The notes under the pieces are model-generated. The model was not told the DNA's origin, made no database searches, and saw only the letters and a program-made list of their open reading frames with translations. Source: Thermoanaerobaculum sp. (lineage in GTDB: Bacteria > Acidobacteriota > Thermoanaerobaculia > Multivoradales > UBA5704). Taken from it: 64,000 bases of DNA. The DNA lies in contig JAJKHS010000028.1 of the NCBI GenBank assembly GCA_021154885.1, positions 1-64,000 of the forward strand, read 5' to 3'. Each line of letters opens with the position of its first letter. Positions within the stretch are counted from its first letter, which is position 1. A program made the translations under genes and the position numbers. Shown here in pieces: positions 43,813 to 53,653 of the stretch.

Positions 43813-45678
43813 ATGTGTGGAATCGCAGGCTACGTCGATCTCCGGGCCGAGCGGCTGGCCGACCGGGACCTCCTGGCGCGCATGACCGGCAAGCTCGCCC
43901 ATCGCGGGCCGGACTCCGAGGGCTTCTTCGTGGAGAACGAGGTCGGCCTCGGTTTCCGGCGACTGAGCATCGTCGACCTGACGACCGGAGACCAGCCGAT
44001 TTACAACGAGGACCAGAGCGTGGTGCTGCTCTGCAACGGTGAGATCTACAACTTTCCCGCGCTGCGCCGGGAGTTGGAGGAGCGCGGGCACGTCTTTTCG
44101 ACCCACAGCGACGTCGAGGTTCTCGTCCACCTCTACGAGGAGAGCGCCTGCGATTTCCTCGGCCGCTTGAACGGGCAGTTCGCCTTCGTCCTCTACGACC
44201 GCGTGCGCAAGCTCCTCTTTCTCGGGCGCGATCCGTTCGGGATCGTTCCCTTCTACTACACGGTGGTCGACGGGCTCTTCCTCTTCGCTTCGGAGATCAA
44301 GGCCCTCCTCGAGCATCCGGCCGTGCCGCGGGAGGTCGATCTGACCGGGCTCGATCAGGTGCTCTGCTTCCCGGGCGTGGTCAGCCCACGGACCCTGTTT
44401 AAAGGGATCGAGAGCCTGAAGAGCGGCCATCGCATCGTGGTTCGCGGCGCGCACGTCGAAGTGTCCGAATATTGGGATCTCGACTATCCGAGAGACGGCC
44501 AGCTGCCCTACGACAAGCCGGAGGCGCACTACCGCGAATGCCTCTCAGAGCTCCTCGAACGGTCCGTGCGCTACCGGCTCCAGGCCGACGTTCCGATCGG
44601 GCTCTACTTGAGCGGCGGGCTCGACTCCTCGCTGGTCGCGGCGGTGGTCCACCGCCTGCGGGGGGAAGGCCAGCACACCTTCTCGATCAGCTTCACCGAG
44701 CAGAACATCAACGAGGCGCGCTACCAGCGGATGATGGTCGAGCGCATCCGCTCGTGCCATCACGAAATCCTCTTCGATTGGTCCGCCATCGCCGACCGCC
44801 TGGTCGACATGGTGTACCACTGCGAGTGCCCGGTCCGCGAGAGCTACAACACCTGCTCGATGGCCCTCTCGGAGGCGGCGCGGGGGGAGGGGTTCAAGGT
44901 CATCCTTGGCGGCGAAGGGGCCGACGAGCTCTTCGCCGGCTATCCCGGTTACCGTTTCGACCGCCTGGGCCCGCGCCGCGCCTCCGCCTACGACCCCGGC
45001 GCGTTCCGGGAGCGAAAGCTCCGGGAGCGGCTCTGGGGGAATCCTGACCTCTTCTACGAGACGGACCTCTACGCCTTCCGCGAGATCAAGGCCGTGCTCT
45101 ACTCTGGCACGCTCGGCGCCTCTCTCCCTGAGTTCGACTGCGCCGGCTTCCCGCTGGTCAACCGGGAGCGCCTCTCTGGGCGCAATCCGCTCCACCAGCG
45201 GTCGTACCTCGATTGCAAGCTCCGCCTCGCGGACCACCTGCTGTCCGATCACGGCGACCGGATGGTCCTCGCCAATTCGGTCGAGGGGCGCTACCCCTTC
45301 CTGGATCTCGAACTGGTCGAGTTCCTGCGCGAGGTCCCACCCGACCTCAAGCTCCACGGCTTCACCGAAAAATACATCCTCAAAGCCTTGGCCGGCGACC
45401 TTCTCCCGGCGGAGATCATCCACCGCGAGAAGTTCGGCTTCCGCGCTCCCGGCACGCCGTTCCTGCTGCGCCAGAAGATCGATTGGATCGAAGACCACCT
45501 CTCCTACGATCGCATCAAGCGCCAAGGCTACTTCAACCCCGACACCATCCAGATGCTGAAGCGGCGCTACCTGGAGGAGGGCGGCGACTTCAATCCCCAT
45601 CTGGAAACCGATTTCCTGATGGTGGTCCTCACCTTCGGCATCCTGTGTGACCTTTTCGCGCTGCCGGCCCTGGGCTGA
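43813..45678 (+). CDS. glutamine-dependent asparagine synthetase homologue
   Basis: 621 residues. The protein starts MCGIAGY, giving the N-terminal nucleophile Cys2 of class II glutamine amidotransferases, with RGPDSEG and NGEIYNF glutaminase motifs. The synthetase half has the ATP-pyrophosphatase loop SGGLDSS (267-273) and GGEGADELFAGY. Family members amidate aspartate, but cluster-borne paralogues often amidate or activate carboxylates of peptides. Thirteen bases separate it from the cytochrome gene. In this context it might amidate the peptide terminus or a side chain, or raise the Gln/Asn supply for the Gln-specific module; the sequence does not distinguish these. Confidence 0.85.
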   Translation: MCGIAGYVDLRAERLADRDLLARMTGKLAHRGPDSEGFFVENEVGLGFRRLSIVDLTTGDQPIYNEDQSVVLLCNGEIYNFPALRRELEERGHVFSTHSDVEVLVHLYEESACDFLGRLNGQFAFVLYDRVRKLLFLGRDPFGIVPFYYTVVDGLFLFASEIKALLEHPAVPREVDLTGLDQVLCFPGVVSPRTLFKGIESLKSGHRIVVRGAHVEVSEYWDLDYPRDGQLPYDKPEAHYRECLSELLERSVRYRLQADVPIGLYLSGGLDSSLVAAVVHRLRGEGQHTFSISFTEQNINEARYQRMMVERIRSCHHEILFDWSAIADRLVDMVYHCECPVRESYNTCSMALSEAARGEGFKVILGGEGADELFAGYPGYRFDRLGPRRASAYDPGAFRERKLRERLWGNPDLFYETDLYAFREIKAVLYSGTLGASLPEFDCAGFPLVNRERLSGRNPLHQRSYLDCKLRLADHLLSDHGDRMVLANSVEGRYPFLDLELVEFLREVPPDLKLHGFTEKYILKALAGDLLPAEIIHREKFGFRAPGTPFLLRQKIDWIEDHLSYDRIKRQGYFNPDTIQMLKRRYLEEGGDFNPHLETDFLMVVLTFGILCDLFALPALG

Positions 45679-45735
45679 GGGCTCCTTCGCCGAACTTCGT
45701 CGCGAGGCCGATGTTGCACCAGGGCTCCAAACCGG

Positions 45736-45764
45736 TTGCGTGACGATCGGTACTTTGCTAGACT
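45736..45764 (+). promoter_or_regulatory. possible promoter for the sulfotransferase pair
   Basis: TTGCGT (45736-45741) and TAGACT (45759-45764) are separated by 17 bases in the 137-base gap after the asparagine-synthetase gene. Transcription would start near 45771, upstream of the preferred start codon at 45816. Confidence 0.35.
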
Positions 45765-45815
45765 TGCCGGACAATTGAGCTGGGGATGCGAAAAATCGAG
45801 GTGGAGGGAAAGTGG

Positions 45816-46799
45816 ATGGATGCGAACTCCAGAGTGCTTAGGCCTGTCGCCGCCAGGATGCGCGCCATCAACCGCGCCTCGGAAGTCGATCAGCGTCTCA
45901 TGGAGTCCAAGAGATGGGACCAGCGCCTTTTCTTGCGCTTCCGCAGGAATTTCCTTCGTTACTACTTCGTCCGTCCGCCTCTGGGGCGGGTGCTCCTGCG
46001 CGCGGCCTTGTCTCGTGACCGCATGACGCCGACCTTCGCGAGCCTGGGTGCGGTCCGTTCCGGCACCACGCTGCTCGCTGACTACCTCATGCAGCATCCG
46101 TGTGTGGTGCTGCCTTTGGCCAAGGAGATCGGGATCCGCTACCTACCGACCCAGCGACTGATCAACGCACAATTCCCGACCCGGCGCGAACAAAGAAGGA
46201 TCGAAGCCGAATACGGCGCGGGGCGCGCCATGACCGGCTACTGTGCCCCGAACATGCCATACCTCGCTTTCGCGCATCTGGCGGCGGAGCTGGCGCCCGA
46301 CCTCCACTTCATTCTCATCCTACGGGATCCGGTCGAACGTACGTTTGCGCACTGGCGTTGGGACCAGATGTTACTCGCTTCAGTGCGACGAGACCCGATG
46401 TGGCGGCGCTTCCCTGACTTCGATGAGTGTGTGCAGTTGGAGCTCGAGTCGATGCGCTCCCATGGTGCGGGTATGACCACCATCGCCGGCGTTGGTGCGG
46501 GAGGATATATCCAACACAGCATCTACCTGCCGTTCATCAAGAATCTTTTCCGCTTCTTCGACCGCGACAAGACGTTGGTCATCAACGCGCGCGACTTCTT
46601 TGCCGATCCTGCCAGCGTCGCCAAGACCGCCTATCGATTCCTCGGACTGCCCGAATACGAGCCCGTCGAGATGCCGGTCAAGAACGCTGGGCCTGCCGGA
46701 AATATGCTCGCGTCGACTCAGGAGGCTCTGCGGGATTTCTTTCGCCCGATCAATCTGGAGCTCTATCAATTCCTGGATCGTGACTTCGGGTGGCAGTGA
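45816..46799 (+). CDS. PAPS-dependent sulfotransferase 1
   Basis: 327 residues from ATG 45816, chosen because GGAGGGAA lies five bases upstream; an in-frame ATG at 45786 would add ten residues. The 5'-phosphosulfate loop is seen in LGAVRSGTTLLADYL and the 3'-phosphate motif in LILRDPVERTFAHWRW, like heparan-sulfate N-deacetylase/N-sulfotransferase-type enzymes. The basic N-terminal region (about 1-60) is not clearly assigned. Likely role: transfer of sulfate from PAPS to a hydroxyl or amine of the lipopeptide or its sugar. The second sulfotransferase gene follows 27 bases later. Confidence 0.82.
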   Translation: MDANSRVLRPVAARMRAINRASEVDQRLMESKRWDQRLFLRFRRNFLRYYFVRPPLGRVLLRAALSRDRMTPTFASLGAVRSGTTLLADYLMQHPCVVLPLAKEIGIRYLPTQRLINAQFPTRREQRRIEAEYGAGRAMTGYCAPNMPYLAFAHLAAELAPDLHFILILRDPVERTFAHWRWDQMLLASVRRDPMWRRFPDFDECVQLELESMRSHGAGMTTIAGVGAGGYIQHSIYLPFIKNLFRFFDRDKTLVINARDFFADPASVAKTAYRFLGLPEYEPVEMPVKNAGPAGNMLASTQEALRDFFRPINLELYQFLDRDFGWQ

Positions 46800-46826
46800 T
46801 CTTCCCGAGAGAAGAGGAGACTGAAG

Positions 46827-48158
46827 ATGACCGACCCGGCTGCCGAGGAATTCGAGATCCTCGACGAAATGATCGACCCTCTTGTGGGGACTGCCCGCCG
46901 CGCCGCTCCGGACCTGACCGCTCCGTCCGCGCAAGAGCGACGCACGGGCGGCGGCAGTGATGTCCAGCCGATCTTCATTTTGTCGTGCAACCGGGCGGGA
47001 TCGACGTTGCTCCGTTTCATCCTCGACACCCATCCGGACATCTACTGTCCTCCGGAGCTCTTCCTCGGTCAGGCAGCCCATTCGCTCGCCATTTTCCTCT
47101 GTGGTCTCGAAGGCAGGAGCTCCTACTTCGAAGCGGAGGGGAAGATCTATGTCACGGATGCCATTGCGGAGACCGTCCGGGCGGTCATTTCCGACCGGCT
47201 GTCCGCTCATACGGCGCGCCGGGGCAAACGCCTCTGGTGCGAGAAGACGCCGCAGAACGTCCATCACCTCAAGCTCCTGGAAATCCTCTTCCCGCACGCG
47301 AAGCACATCTGTCTGCACCGCCACAGCCTCGACGTCGTGGCTTCCGCCCTGCAGATGGCCGGGCGCATCAGTGCGATCCAGCGCTCCATCTACAGGAACT
47401 CGGGCCACGTCCTCACCGGGACGATCCGTTGGTGGTGCGAGACGACGCGCGCATTGCTCGATCTCGAGCGCACCCAGCCCGGCCGCTGCTTCCGTCTCCG
47501 CTATGAGGACCTGGTCGAGAAACCCGGGCAGGTCCTCGCGCCCTTGTTTTCATTTCTCGAGGTGCCCTGGGAGGAGAAAGTCCTGGAATCCGTCTTCTCG
47601 GCGCAGCACGACTACGGGTACGAAGACCCGACGATCCGCTTCACCGACAGCATTCACTCCGGGAGCGTCGGCAACGGCTCGAGTCTCTCCCTGGAGGGCG
47701 TCCCGGCCGACGTCATCGCGTCGATGCGCCAACTGCTCCTGGAGCTGGGGTATCCGGAGGTCAACCGCCGGTCCGTGGAGGCGCCGAAGCCCGGGCTCGC
47801 CGCCGAAAGACCGTTTTCCACATCCTGGTTCTTCGAGACGTTCCTGCCGGGAAGGATAGACGCGCTGCCGGAGCTGGCGGCGCGGATCGATCACTCCTTC
47901 CGATTTGCGGTGGACGGCCCGGATGGTGGGAGCTGGCTCGTCGATCTGCGCCCGGCGGGTTCACGGGTCCAGCGCACGAACGGCTCTGCGCAGTCCACCA
48001 TCATGATTTCGGCCTCTGACCTCGCCGACATCTCGCGCGGAGCACTGAACTCGAGCAAGGCTTTTCTGGAAGGGCGGCTGAAGATTCTCGGGTTCGTCGA
48101 CTTCACGGTCTTGGAGCATCTGGTCCAGATCCTGCGCCAGCCTGCGTCCCTGGCCTGA
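46827..48158 (+). CDS. sulfotransferase 2 fused to an SCP2-like domain
   Basis: 443 residues; a purine-rich RBS (AAGAGGAG near 46811-46818) precedes the ATG. The PAPS-binding loop ILSCNRAGSTLLRFIL lies near residue 50 and the 3'-phosphate element LHRHSLDVVAS near 165, with a substrate segment RWWCETTRALL. From about residue 330 the sequence changes to an SCP2/sterol-carrier-like fold (SWFFETFLPGRID, SFRFAVDGPDGG, a region ending ALNSSKAFLEGRLKILG), a domain that binds lipid chains. The fusion would suit a sulfotransferase acting on a fatty-acylated substrate such as the predicted lipopeptide; that link is an inference. Confidence 0.78.
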   Translation: MTDPAAEEFEILDEMIDPLVGTARRAAPDLTAPSAQERRTGGGSDVQPIFILSCNRAGSTLLRFILDTHPDIYCPPELFLGQAAHSLAIFLCGLEGRSSYFEAEGKIYVTDAIAETVRAVISDRLSAHTARRGKRLWCEKTPQNVHHLKLLEILFPHAKHICLHRHSLDVVASALQMAGRISAIQRSIYRNSGHVLTGTIRWWCETTRALLDLERTQPGRCFRLRYEDLVEKPGQVLAPLFSFLEVPWEEKVLESVFSAQHDYGYEDPTIRFTDSIHSGSVGNGSSLSLEGVPADVIASMRQLLLELGYPEVNRRSVEAPKPGLAAERPFSTSWFFETFLPGRIDALPELAARIDHSFRFAVDGPDGGSWLVDLRPAGSRVQRTNGSAQSTIMISASDLADISRGALNSSKAFLEGRLKILGFVDFTVLEHLVQILRQPASLA

Positions 48159-48185
48159 GAGGAGCCGCCGCTCGCCGGAACGGAT

Positions 48186-49004
48186 TCAGGTCCTCTCCTG
48201 CGGATCGGCGCCGGCGGCGAGGAGATCGCTCCAGCGAGCCGTCGCGGAGGCCAGAATCGGCTCCTCGATCCGTTCCGTGAGGTCGAAGGCCGACCGCAGG
48301 AGGCCCTGCAGCTCTTCCGGCCTGCCGAGAGACCGCTCGCCTTTCCGGAGGGCCGTGATCTTGTCGAACAGGCTGAAATCGAGATCCGGAAGAGCCTGCC
48401 GCAGCTCCGTGAGGGCATGCTTCTGGCTGGCTGGCCGGCCGAGGGCCGCACAGGCAAGGACAGGAAAACTCTTGCTCAGCTCAACCAGCCGGTCGAAGAG
48501 AAGACTCTGCTGTTGTGCCGACAGCCGCAATGGAGGCAGGAAGACCGAAAGGCGGTCCAGGAATCGCCGCTTCATCGAGAAGAAGGCGCAACGCGCCACG
48601 GCCTGCCCCTCGTCGCTCCAGTGCACCAGGGGCCGCAGATCCTCGCCCATGAGGAGCCGGCTCGAATCGGGCGAGACGAGAGTGGGGCCAATGAAGGCTT
48701 CGAAATCGCCGAGCTCCTCTTCTTGAAAGAGATTGGGCGGGTGGGCAAAGGGGATGCCGCTCTCCGCCAGCGGAGCGCAGGCGGCGAGGATCTGCTGCAC
48801 GACCCGGTCAAACTCCGCCCGCTCCTCCAGAAGTCCACGGCGGACGACGACCACGGCGTCCAGGAGGTCGCTCTGCCCGAGCACCACCTCGTCACGGGCC
48901 AGAGAGCCCCAGAGCAGGATCCCTCGCACGTCATCGCCGAGCCGACCCATCGCGGCGGCGAAGGAGTCGACGGCTCGCCAGTAGTCTTCCAGCGTCGGAG
49001 TCAT
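48186..49004 (-). CDS. nucleotidyltransferase-fold protein
   Basis: 272 residues. An N-terminal LLWGSLARDE followed by QSDLLDAVVVV resembles the pol-beta nucleotidyltransferase signature (GS-x(n)-SDxD), but has an extra residue between the two acidic positions, so activity is uncertain. The C-terminal half is helical. Its ATG overlaps the stop of the upstream gene (ATGA at 49001-49004), so the two are co-translated. It converges on the sulfotransferase gene and is probably not part of the lipopeptide operon. Such proteins can be aminoglycoside-modifying, toxin-antitoxin (MNT/HEPN) or stress related. Confidence 0.6.
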   Translation of the reverse strand: MTPTLEDYWRAVDSFAAAMGRLGDDVRGILLWGSLARDEVVLGQSDLLDAVVVVRRGLLEERAEFDRVVQQILAACAPLAESGIPFAHPPNLFQEEELGDFEAFIGPTLVSPDSSRLLMGEDLRPLVHWSDEGQAVARCAFFSMKRRFLDRLSVFLPPLRLSAQQQSLLFDRLVELSKSFPVLACAALGRPASQKHALTELRQALPDLDFSLFDKITALRKGERSLGRPEELQGLLRSAFDLTERIEEPILASATARWSDLLAAGADPQERT

Positions 49005-50113
49005 ACGCCTCCCTTCCCCAAGAGATCCAACAGCCGCTCAAAAAGCCAGGTGACTTCGCAGGCGTCCTCCTTCTGGAGAGCGGCCGTCGGATCGCTCAGC
49101 CGCCGGGCGAAGCCCTCCAAGCCCCCGAGGACCTTGGCGGCTTCCGCCGTGCCGTGCCAGGTCAAGAATCGCTGCGGGACTTCCGCGAGGTCGATCTGCC
49201 ACCCCCCCCGATCCCCCATCAGGGCGGTGGACATCAACCGGCGTGCCTCCTCGAGGATTTCGCGGACGAGCTCCCGATACGCCGCCTTCAGAAGCCGTTG
49301 TAAGTAGTGGGCCCTGAAGTAGTGGCGGCAACCGCGCAGGTGCTCCTGCAGGAAGAGTCTCGGCTGGGCCGGGAGAGGCACTTCCGGGCGGCAGTCCCGG
49401 CCATGCAGCAGGGCGCTGCGATACTTGACGCAGTATGCGAGATGGGGCTGGTCGTCGAGAAAGGGAGGGGCCGAGGAGCAGGGGAGAGCCAGGACGAAGA
49501 GATCCCGCCACCGCAGGCAATGAATGGCCGGAACGGCGAGCAGCGTCCGGTAGATCCTGGCGAGGAGATCAGGATACGACCCCACCCGGTCGCGCGCGAC
49601 CACGATGACTCCGTGGACCGTGAGAGGATGCTCATAGTAGAGGAGGCTCTCCAGGTCCCCTCTCGCGCCGTCCACAAGGCGCCGCGCGCCCTCGGCGAGA
49701 TCAGAAGGGACCGCAATCCCGCTCGCCAGGGGTCGATCCTTCGTGGAATAGCCAAAAAGATTCGATGTCACAATCTTTTCATTCTTTCCAACTCGCCCGA
49801 CGATGTCAAGGCGAACCGTCCAGGACCGGAATCGAACCGAGAGCCCGTCCAGGAGCCGGGCGCCGCGCAGCGGCAGGATCTCCGTCTGCGCGATCAGGCG
49901 GCGCAGGTAGGTCTCCTGGAGGGACGCCTCCGCGCGCTTCCTCCGCAGGGTGTCCGCACCGATGGCTGCGCTCCTGCAATGGCTCGCCCGCGAGGGAATC
50001 CGTAGTGGTTGACGAGTCGGACGGGAAGGTGTTCGCGCGTGCTGGCGCGGCCGGTCGCCGCCAGTCAGCAGGACCCGGAGCGCGATCCGGGCCGGCCACT
50101 CCTCGGCGAGCAC
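49001..50113 (-). CDS. unknown protein paired with the nucleotidyltransferase-like gene
   Basis: Up to 370 residues from ATG 50113, but the first ~55 residues are Arg/Pro-rich and atypical, so the true start may be lower or the 5' end may be damaged. The convincing part starts around LRRLIAQTEILPL. A region with HGVIVVARDR, a later ALLHGRDCRPEVPL and a helical segment HYFRAHYLQRLL suggests a degenerate nucleotidyltransferase plus helical HEPN-like architecture, but I do not recognise the family firmly. It is the first gene of a two-gene operon lying between the biosynthetic cluster and the BREX remnants. Confidence 0.5.
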   Translation of the reverse strand: MLAEEWPARIALRVLLTGGDRPRQHARTPSRPTRQPLRIPSRASHCRSAAIGADTLRRKRAEASLQETYLRRLIAQTEILPLRGARLLDGLSVRFRSWTVRLDIVGRVGKNEKIVTSNLFGYSTKDRPLASGIAVPSDLAEGARRLVDGARGDLESLLYYEHPLTVHGVIVVARDRVGSYPDLLARIYRTLLAVPAIHCLRWRDLFVLALPCSSAPPFLDDQPHLAYCVKYRSALLHGRDCRPEVPLPAQPRLFLQEHLRGCRHYFRAHYLQRLLKAAYRELVREILEEARRLMSTALMGDRGGWQIDLAEVPQRFLTWHGTAEAAKVLGGLEGFARRLSDPTAALQKEDACEVTWLFERLLDLLGKGGV

Positions 50114-50344
50114 GGTGGCTTGGCCCGTAAAAAAACTGCGCGAACCTCCACCACTCGCGCTGATACGATGACTACGGGTGCTCTGTCAACGTACCTGGAA
50201 CGGAACTCGTCAGGTGAAGATTTTTCCGTCGTTCGACCTGCGGATATTGGATGCTCATGATCTGCCTCTCCCCACAGAAACGGGACTCGTCTCGGGCATC
50301 GCTCGAACCGGCTGTAGCGGCGCACTTTGGGCCCGCCGTGACCT

Positions 50345-52333
50345 ACCCCCCGCGCATCCCCCAACCGCCGTCCCAGCGTTTCCAGGCACAGCTCCAGCGG
50401 GGTGCAGAAGGCGAACTTCAGGGACTCCAGGGCGTCCTGCGCCAAGCTGGTGGGACGCAGGGCTTCGGCACGGCCGGAGTAGGGAGATGCTCCTGGAGGG
50501 AAAGGACTCCTGACGCCGTCTCGAAGGTGAGGGAGAGGTTGTCCCGCGAGGCCACGAGGCTGCCCGCGGCGCTCAGGTGATCCGCCAGGGTGGCGTTGGC
50601 TTTGAGGCCGGCGAAGGTCCACCAGCGGGTGCGGGTGGGGGAGAGGCGCTCCAGGGGAGTGGCTCCTGCGGTGAGCCAGGGAAAATCGGCACACAGCTCG
50701 TCCATTCGGGTCCGGGCGCGGCGCGTCAGGCGATCGTCGCGGTCGTCCCGGCCTTGGCCGAGGAGGACCCGCTTCTGCGCTTGGCAGAGGGCGTAGCTCA
50801 GGGGACGCCGTCGCCCAGCCAGAGGGACCGGCCGGGGAGGTCGATGGGCTCGACATATGCTTCCCGCTTCGACCAGTCCACGTGCACGGTCCGCCAGCTC
50901 TGGCCGCCGGGCAGGAGGACGGTGGCTCCCTCCCCTCCGGCGAGCTGGAAGGTGGCCTCGTCGACCGAGCCCAGCTCTCTCCGGCCGTGGACGACGCGGA
51001 TTAGCGGCGGGGAGTCGAAGACGGAGAGCAGCTCCAGGAATCCCTTGCCTCCGAAGCGGCGGTCGCTCTCGGGACCAAGCCCCAGAATACCAGAATTTTC
51101 GTGCAGGAAGCCCTCCGCTTCGAGATGGGCGAGCACGGCCTTGCGGTCCCGGGCCGGCAGGGCGGCGAAGCCAGGCATGCGATCGAGCCAGTCCGCCTCG
51201 GCGCCACGCGGCAGACCCGCGAGCTGGTGGACAGCGCCAGGAGCCGCCCGCAGCAGGGTCTCGGGCGTAGTGGTCAGGAAGAGGAGGTTGTGGCTGATGC
51301 CAGGGCGCCGGCCTGTGCGGCCCAGGCGCTGGAGGAAGCTGGACACGGTCGCCGGGGCCTCGATCTGGATTACCCGATCAAGGTCGCCGACGTCGATCCC
51401 CAGCTCCAGCGTGCTGGTGGCCACGATCACGCAGTTGCGCGTCTCGGCGAAGGCCTGCTCGGCCCGCCGCCGCTCCTCGGCGCCCAGGGAGCCGTGGGAG
51501 ACGTGGGTCTCCACCTTCAGCTCCCGTAGGCGGAAGGCCAGATCCTCGACGCGCGACCGGCTGTCGCAGAAGACCAGCCGCTTCTCGCCCCGATAGAGCC
51601 GCGAGAGCACCTGCGCGGCGTTGTCGAGGCTGCCGACGAAATCGATCTGGACGCCGGCGTCCGGGGCCGCGCCCAACTCGGGCGCCACCACGGCGCGCGG
51701 ACCCGGCGAGGAGCTGGCGAGCCAGCGCCCAAGAGCTCCTCCGGATTGCCGAGGGTGGCCGAGAGACCGATGCGTTGCAGGTCGCGTCCGGCCACCCGAG
51801 AAATCCGTTACAATAAGGAAAGCAGGTGCCAGCCGCGGTCGTCGTCGGCGAAGGCGTGGAGCTCGTCGATCACCACGGCTTGGAGACCGCGGAACAGGCG
51901 GTCGTGATCGATTCCCCGCGCCGTGAGCATGACCTCCAGCGATTCCGGTGTGGTCAACAGCAGGCCCGGCGGATCGCGCTGGATCTCGCGCCGCTCCCCT
52001 TCCTTGGCCCACGTCCCCGTGCCAACGGGCGGCACGCCGGCCCAGGAGGCGCAGATAGCCGGAGAGTCGGGCTTCCAGGTTGTTGAGCAGCGCCCGCAGC
52101 GGACAGACGTAGAGCACGGAGAGGCCGCTCCACTCCTCGCTCAACAGGCGGGAGAGCAGGGGGAAGATCGCCGCCTCGGTCTTGCCGCCGGCGGTCGGCG
52201 CCACTAGGAGAGCGTGGCCGCCGGCCAGCACCGGCTCGATGCACTGCTCTTGAAGCGGCCGCAGCGTCCGCCAGCCGAGGCTGTTGACGATGTGGTGCTG
52301 GAGGGCCGGGTGGAGGCGGTCGAAGGCGCTCAC
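50345..52333 (-). pseudogene. brxHI: broken BREX-2 Lhr-like helicase BrxHI
   Basis: The GTG start (52333) overlaps the end of brxD. The first segment carries HPALQHHIVNSLGW, LRPLQEQCIEPVLAG and the Walker A APTAGGKTEAA. The frame is lost near 52004, and the next segment (GLLLTTPESLEVML, VIDELHAF box) hits TAA at 51808-51810 where family members have Glu. The same frame resumes with RISRVAGRDLQRIGLSATLG. Another shift near 51740 leads to the helicase C domain (FCDSRSRVEDLAFRL, TLELGIDVGDL, QRLGRTGRR). Further shifts near 50800 and 50480 break the C-terminal domain, which ends near ALESLKFAFCTPLEL. At least five lesions; non-functional as it stands. Confidence 0.8.
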
Positions 52334-53653
52334 ACCTCCAACTCAACGTCGTCTGACCCCAACGATCCCGGCGTTCTCCACACCCCCTGCTCTTCGCGGG
52401 TTAGCTCGCCGGCCGCTACGGTCAGCGCGTAGTGCTCGCAGGGATCGAAATCCGGGTGCTGCTCGATGCGGTCCAGCACGTCGGCGACCAGTTTTTCAGA
52501 AAGAGCCGCGGAGCGATCCCCACTTTGCCTCCGAGCTCGCCGGCAATGGCGCGGGCGAGGACGTCGAGATACTCGTCGGAGGCGAGGCGGCGGAGCCGTT
52601 CCGCGGCCGGCGAGCCTTCGGCGAAGAGGTCCCGTACGCGCCGCCCCAGCTCTTCGTCCCGGGAGGTCGAAGTTGCGCAGGCGGATCTGCACGGCCCGCG
52701 AATTGTCGAAGCGCGCCTCGGTCGCGAAGTCCACCTGCAGGCGCTGAGCGAGGGCGGCAGGCGCTACACACCCATGGGGCCGTCGAAGAAGGCCGGGGTT
52801 CCGGTCACCAGGAGGTAGAGGCCGGGGAAGCGGACGGCATCGATCTCGTCGAGGAGCTGGCGTAGGGCGTTCAATCCCTTGTCGCGCACGTCACTGCGCA
52901 CCCGCTGGAGGGTCTCCACTTCGTCGAGGACGAGCACGAGGCCCAGGTGCCCCGAGTCGCGGAGCACCACCAGCAGTCCCTGGAGGAAGCTCAGGGCGGC
53001 GAATGATCGATCTCCCCTTTGATGCCCGCCCCGCGTTTGACGCCGGCCGCGACGTTGGGCTGACCGCCGATCCAGGAGAGGAGCCCCTCGGAAGTCTCCC
53101 GCCGGCCGCCGGCCAGTGGCTTCGCGGTAGCCGCGGAGGGCGGCGGCGAAGGCCGGAGCGCTCTTCGAGATGTCCGCCAGCCGCCGCTCCATCAACTCCT
53201 GGCTGCGGGCGAGCAGGGCCGGCGCGTCTTGCTCGTCGACGCCGCCCTCGGCCAGCACGTCCTGCTCCAGGGTGAAAAACCACGCGTCGACGATGCCGCG
53301 CAGCGCTCCGGAGAGTTGCGACGACGTGGAGAGGCGCTCGATCATCCGCCGGTAGACGGTCTCCAGCCGGTGGAGCGGGGTCTCGGTCTCGGAGATCTGC
53401 ACCTCGGCCGTGGCGAAGCCTTGGCGCTTGGCGCGTTCGCAGAGCCAGCGGGCGAAGAAGGTCTTGCCGCTCCCGTACTCGCACGCAGGGCCTTGAAGAT
53501 CCCCGCGCCCCGTTCGGCTCTCTCGAGCTCCTGGCCGATCGCCGTCTCGAAGCGATCGAGGCCCACGGCCAGGAGGTCGAGCCCACGGTGCGGCACGGTG
53601 CCGTGCCGCAGGGCGTCGAGGATCTCCTGCCGCCGCTGTGGGTTGACGCTCAC
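52330..53653 (-). pseudogene. brxD: broken BREX-2 ATP-binding protein BrxD
   Basis: Starts at GTG 53653, overlapping the pglZ stop (GTGA). The first segment QRRQEILDALRHGTVPHRGL and LLAVGLDRFE is BrxD-like. One base is missing at the P-loop (family GEYGSGKTFFARWL) near 53490. The next frame gives VQISETETPLHRLETVYRR. Two indels between about 53090 and 53000 disrupt the middle and restore the frame (LSFLQGLLVVLRDSGHLGLV, LDEVETLQRVRSDVRDKGLN). A TAG replaces a Gln codon near 52773, and later frames carry the C-terminal part (FATEARFDNSRAVQIRLRNF, ADVLDRIEQHPDFDP). At least six lesions. BrxD is the ATPase of BREX type 2 systems. Confidence 0.8.

Noticed and set aside
48159-48198. Inverted repeat GAGAGGA/TCCTCTC as a bidirectional terminator between convergent genes
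   Set aside because: The stem is only seven bases with a long loop and no T tract.
50798-52333. 511-codon open frame as an intact helicase
   Set aside because: Its middle third is out of frame and lacks the DEAH-like box; the true motifs lie in other frames interrupted by TAA.
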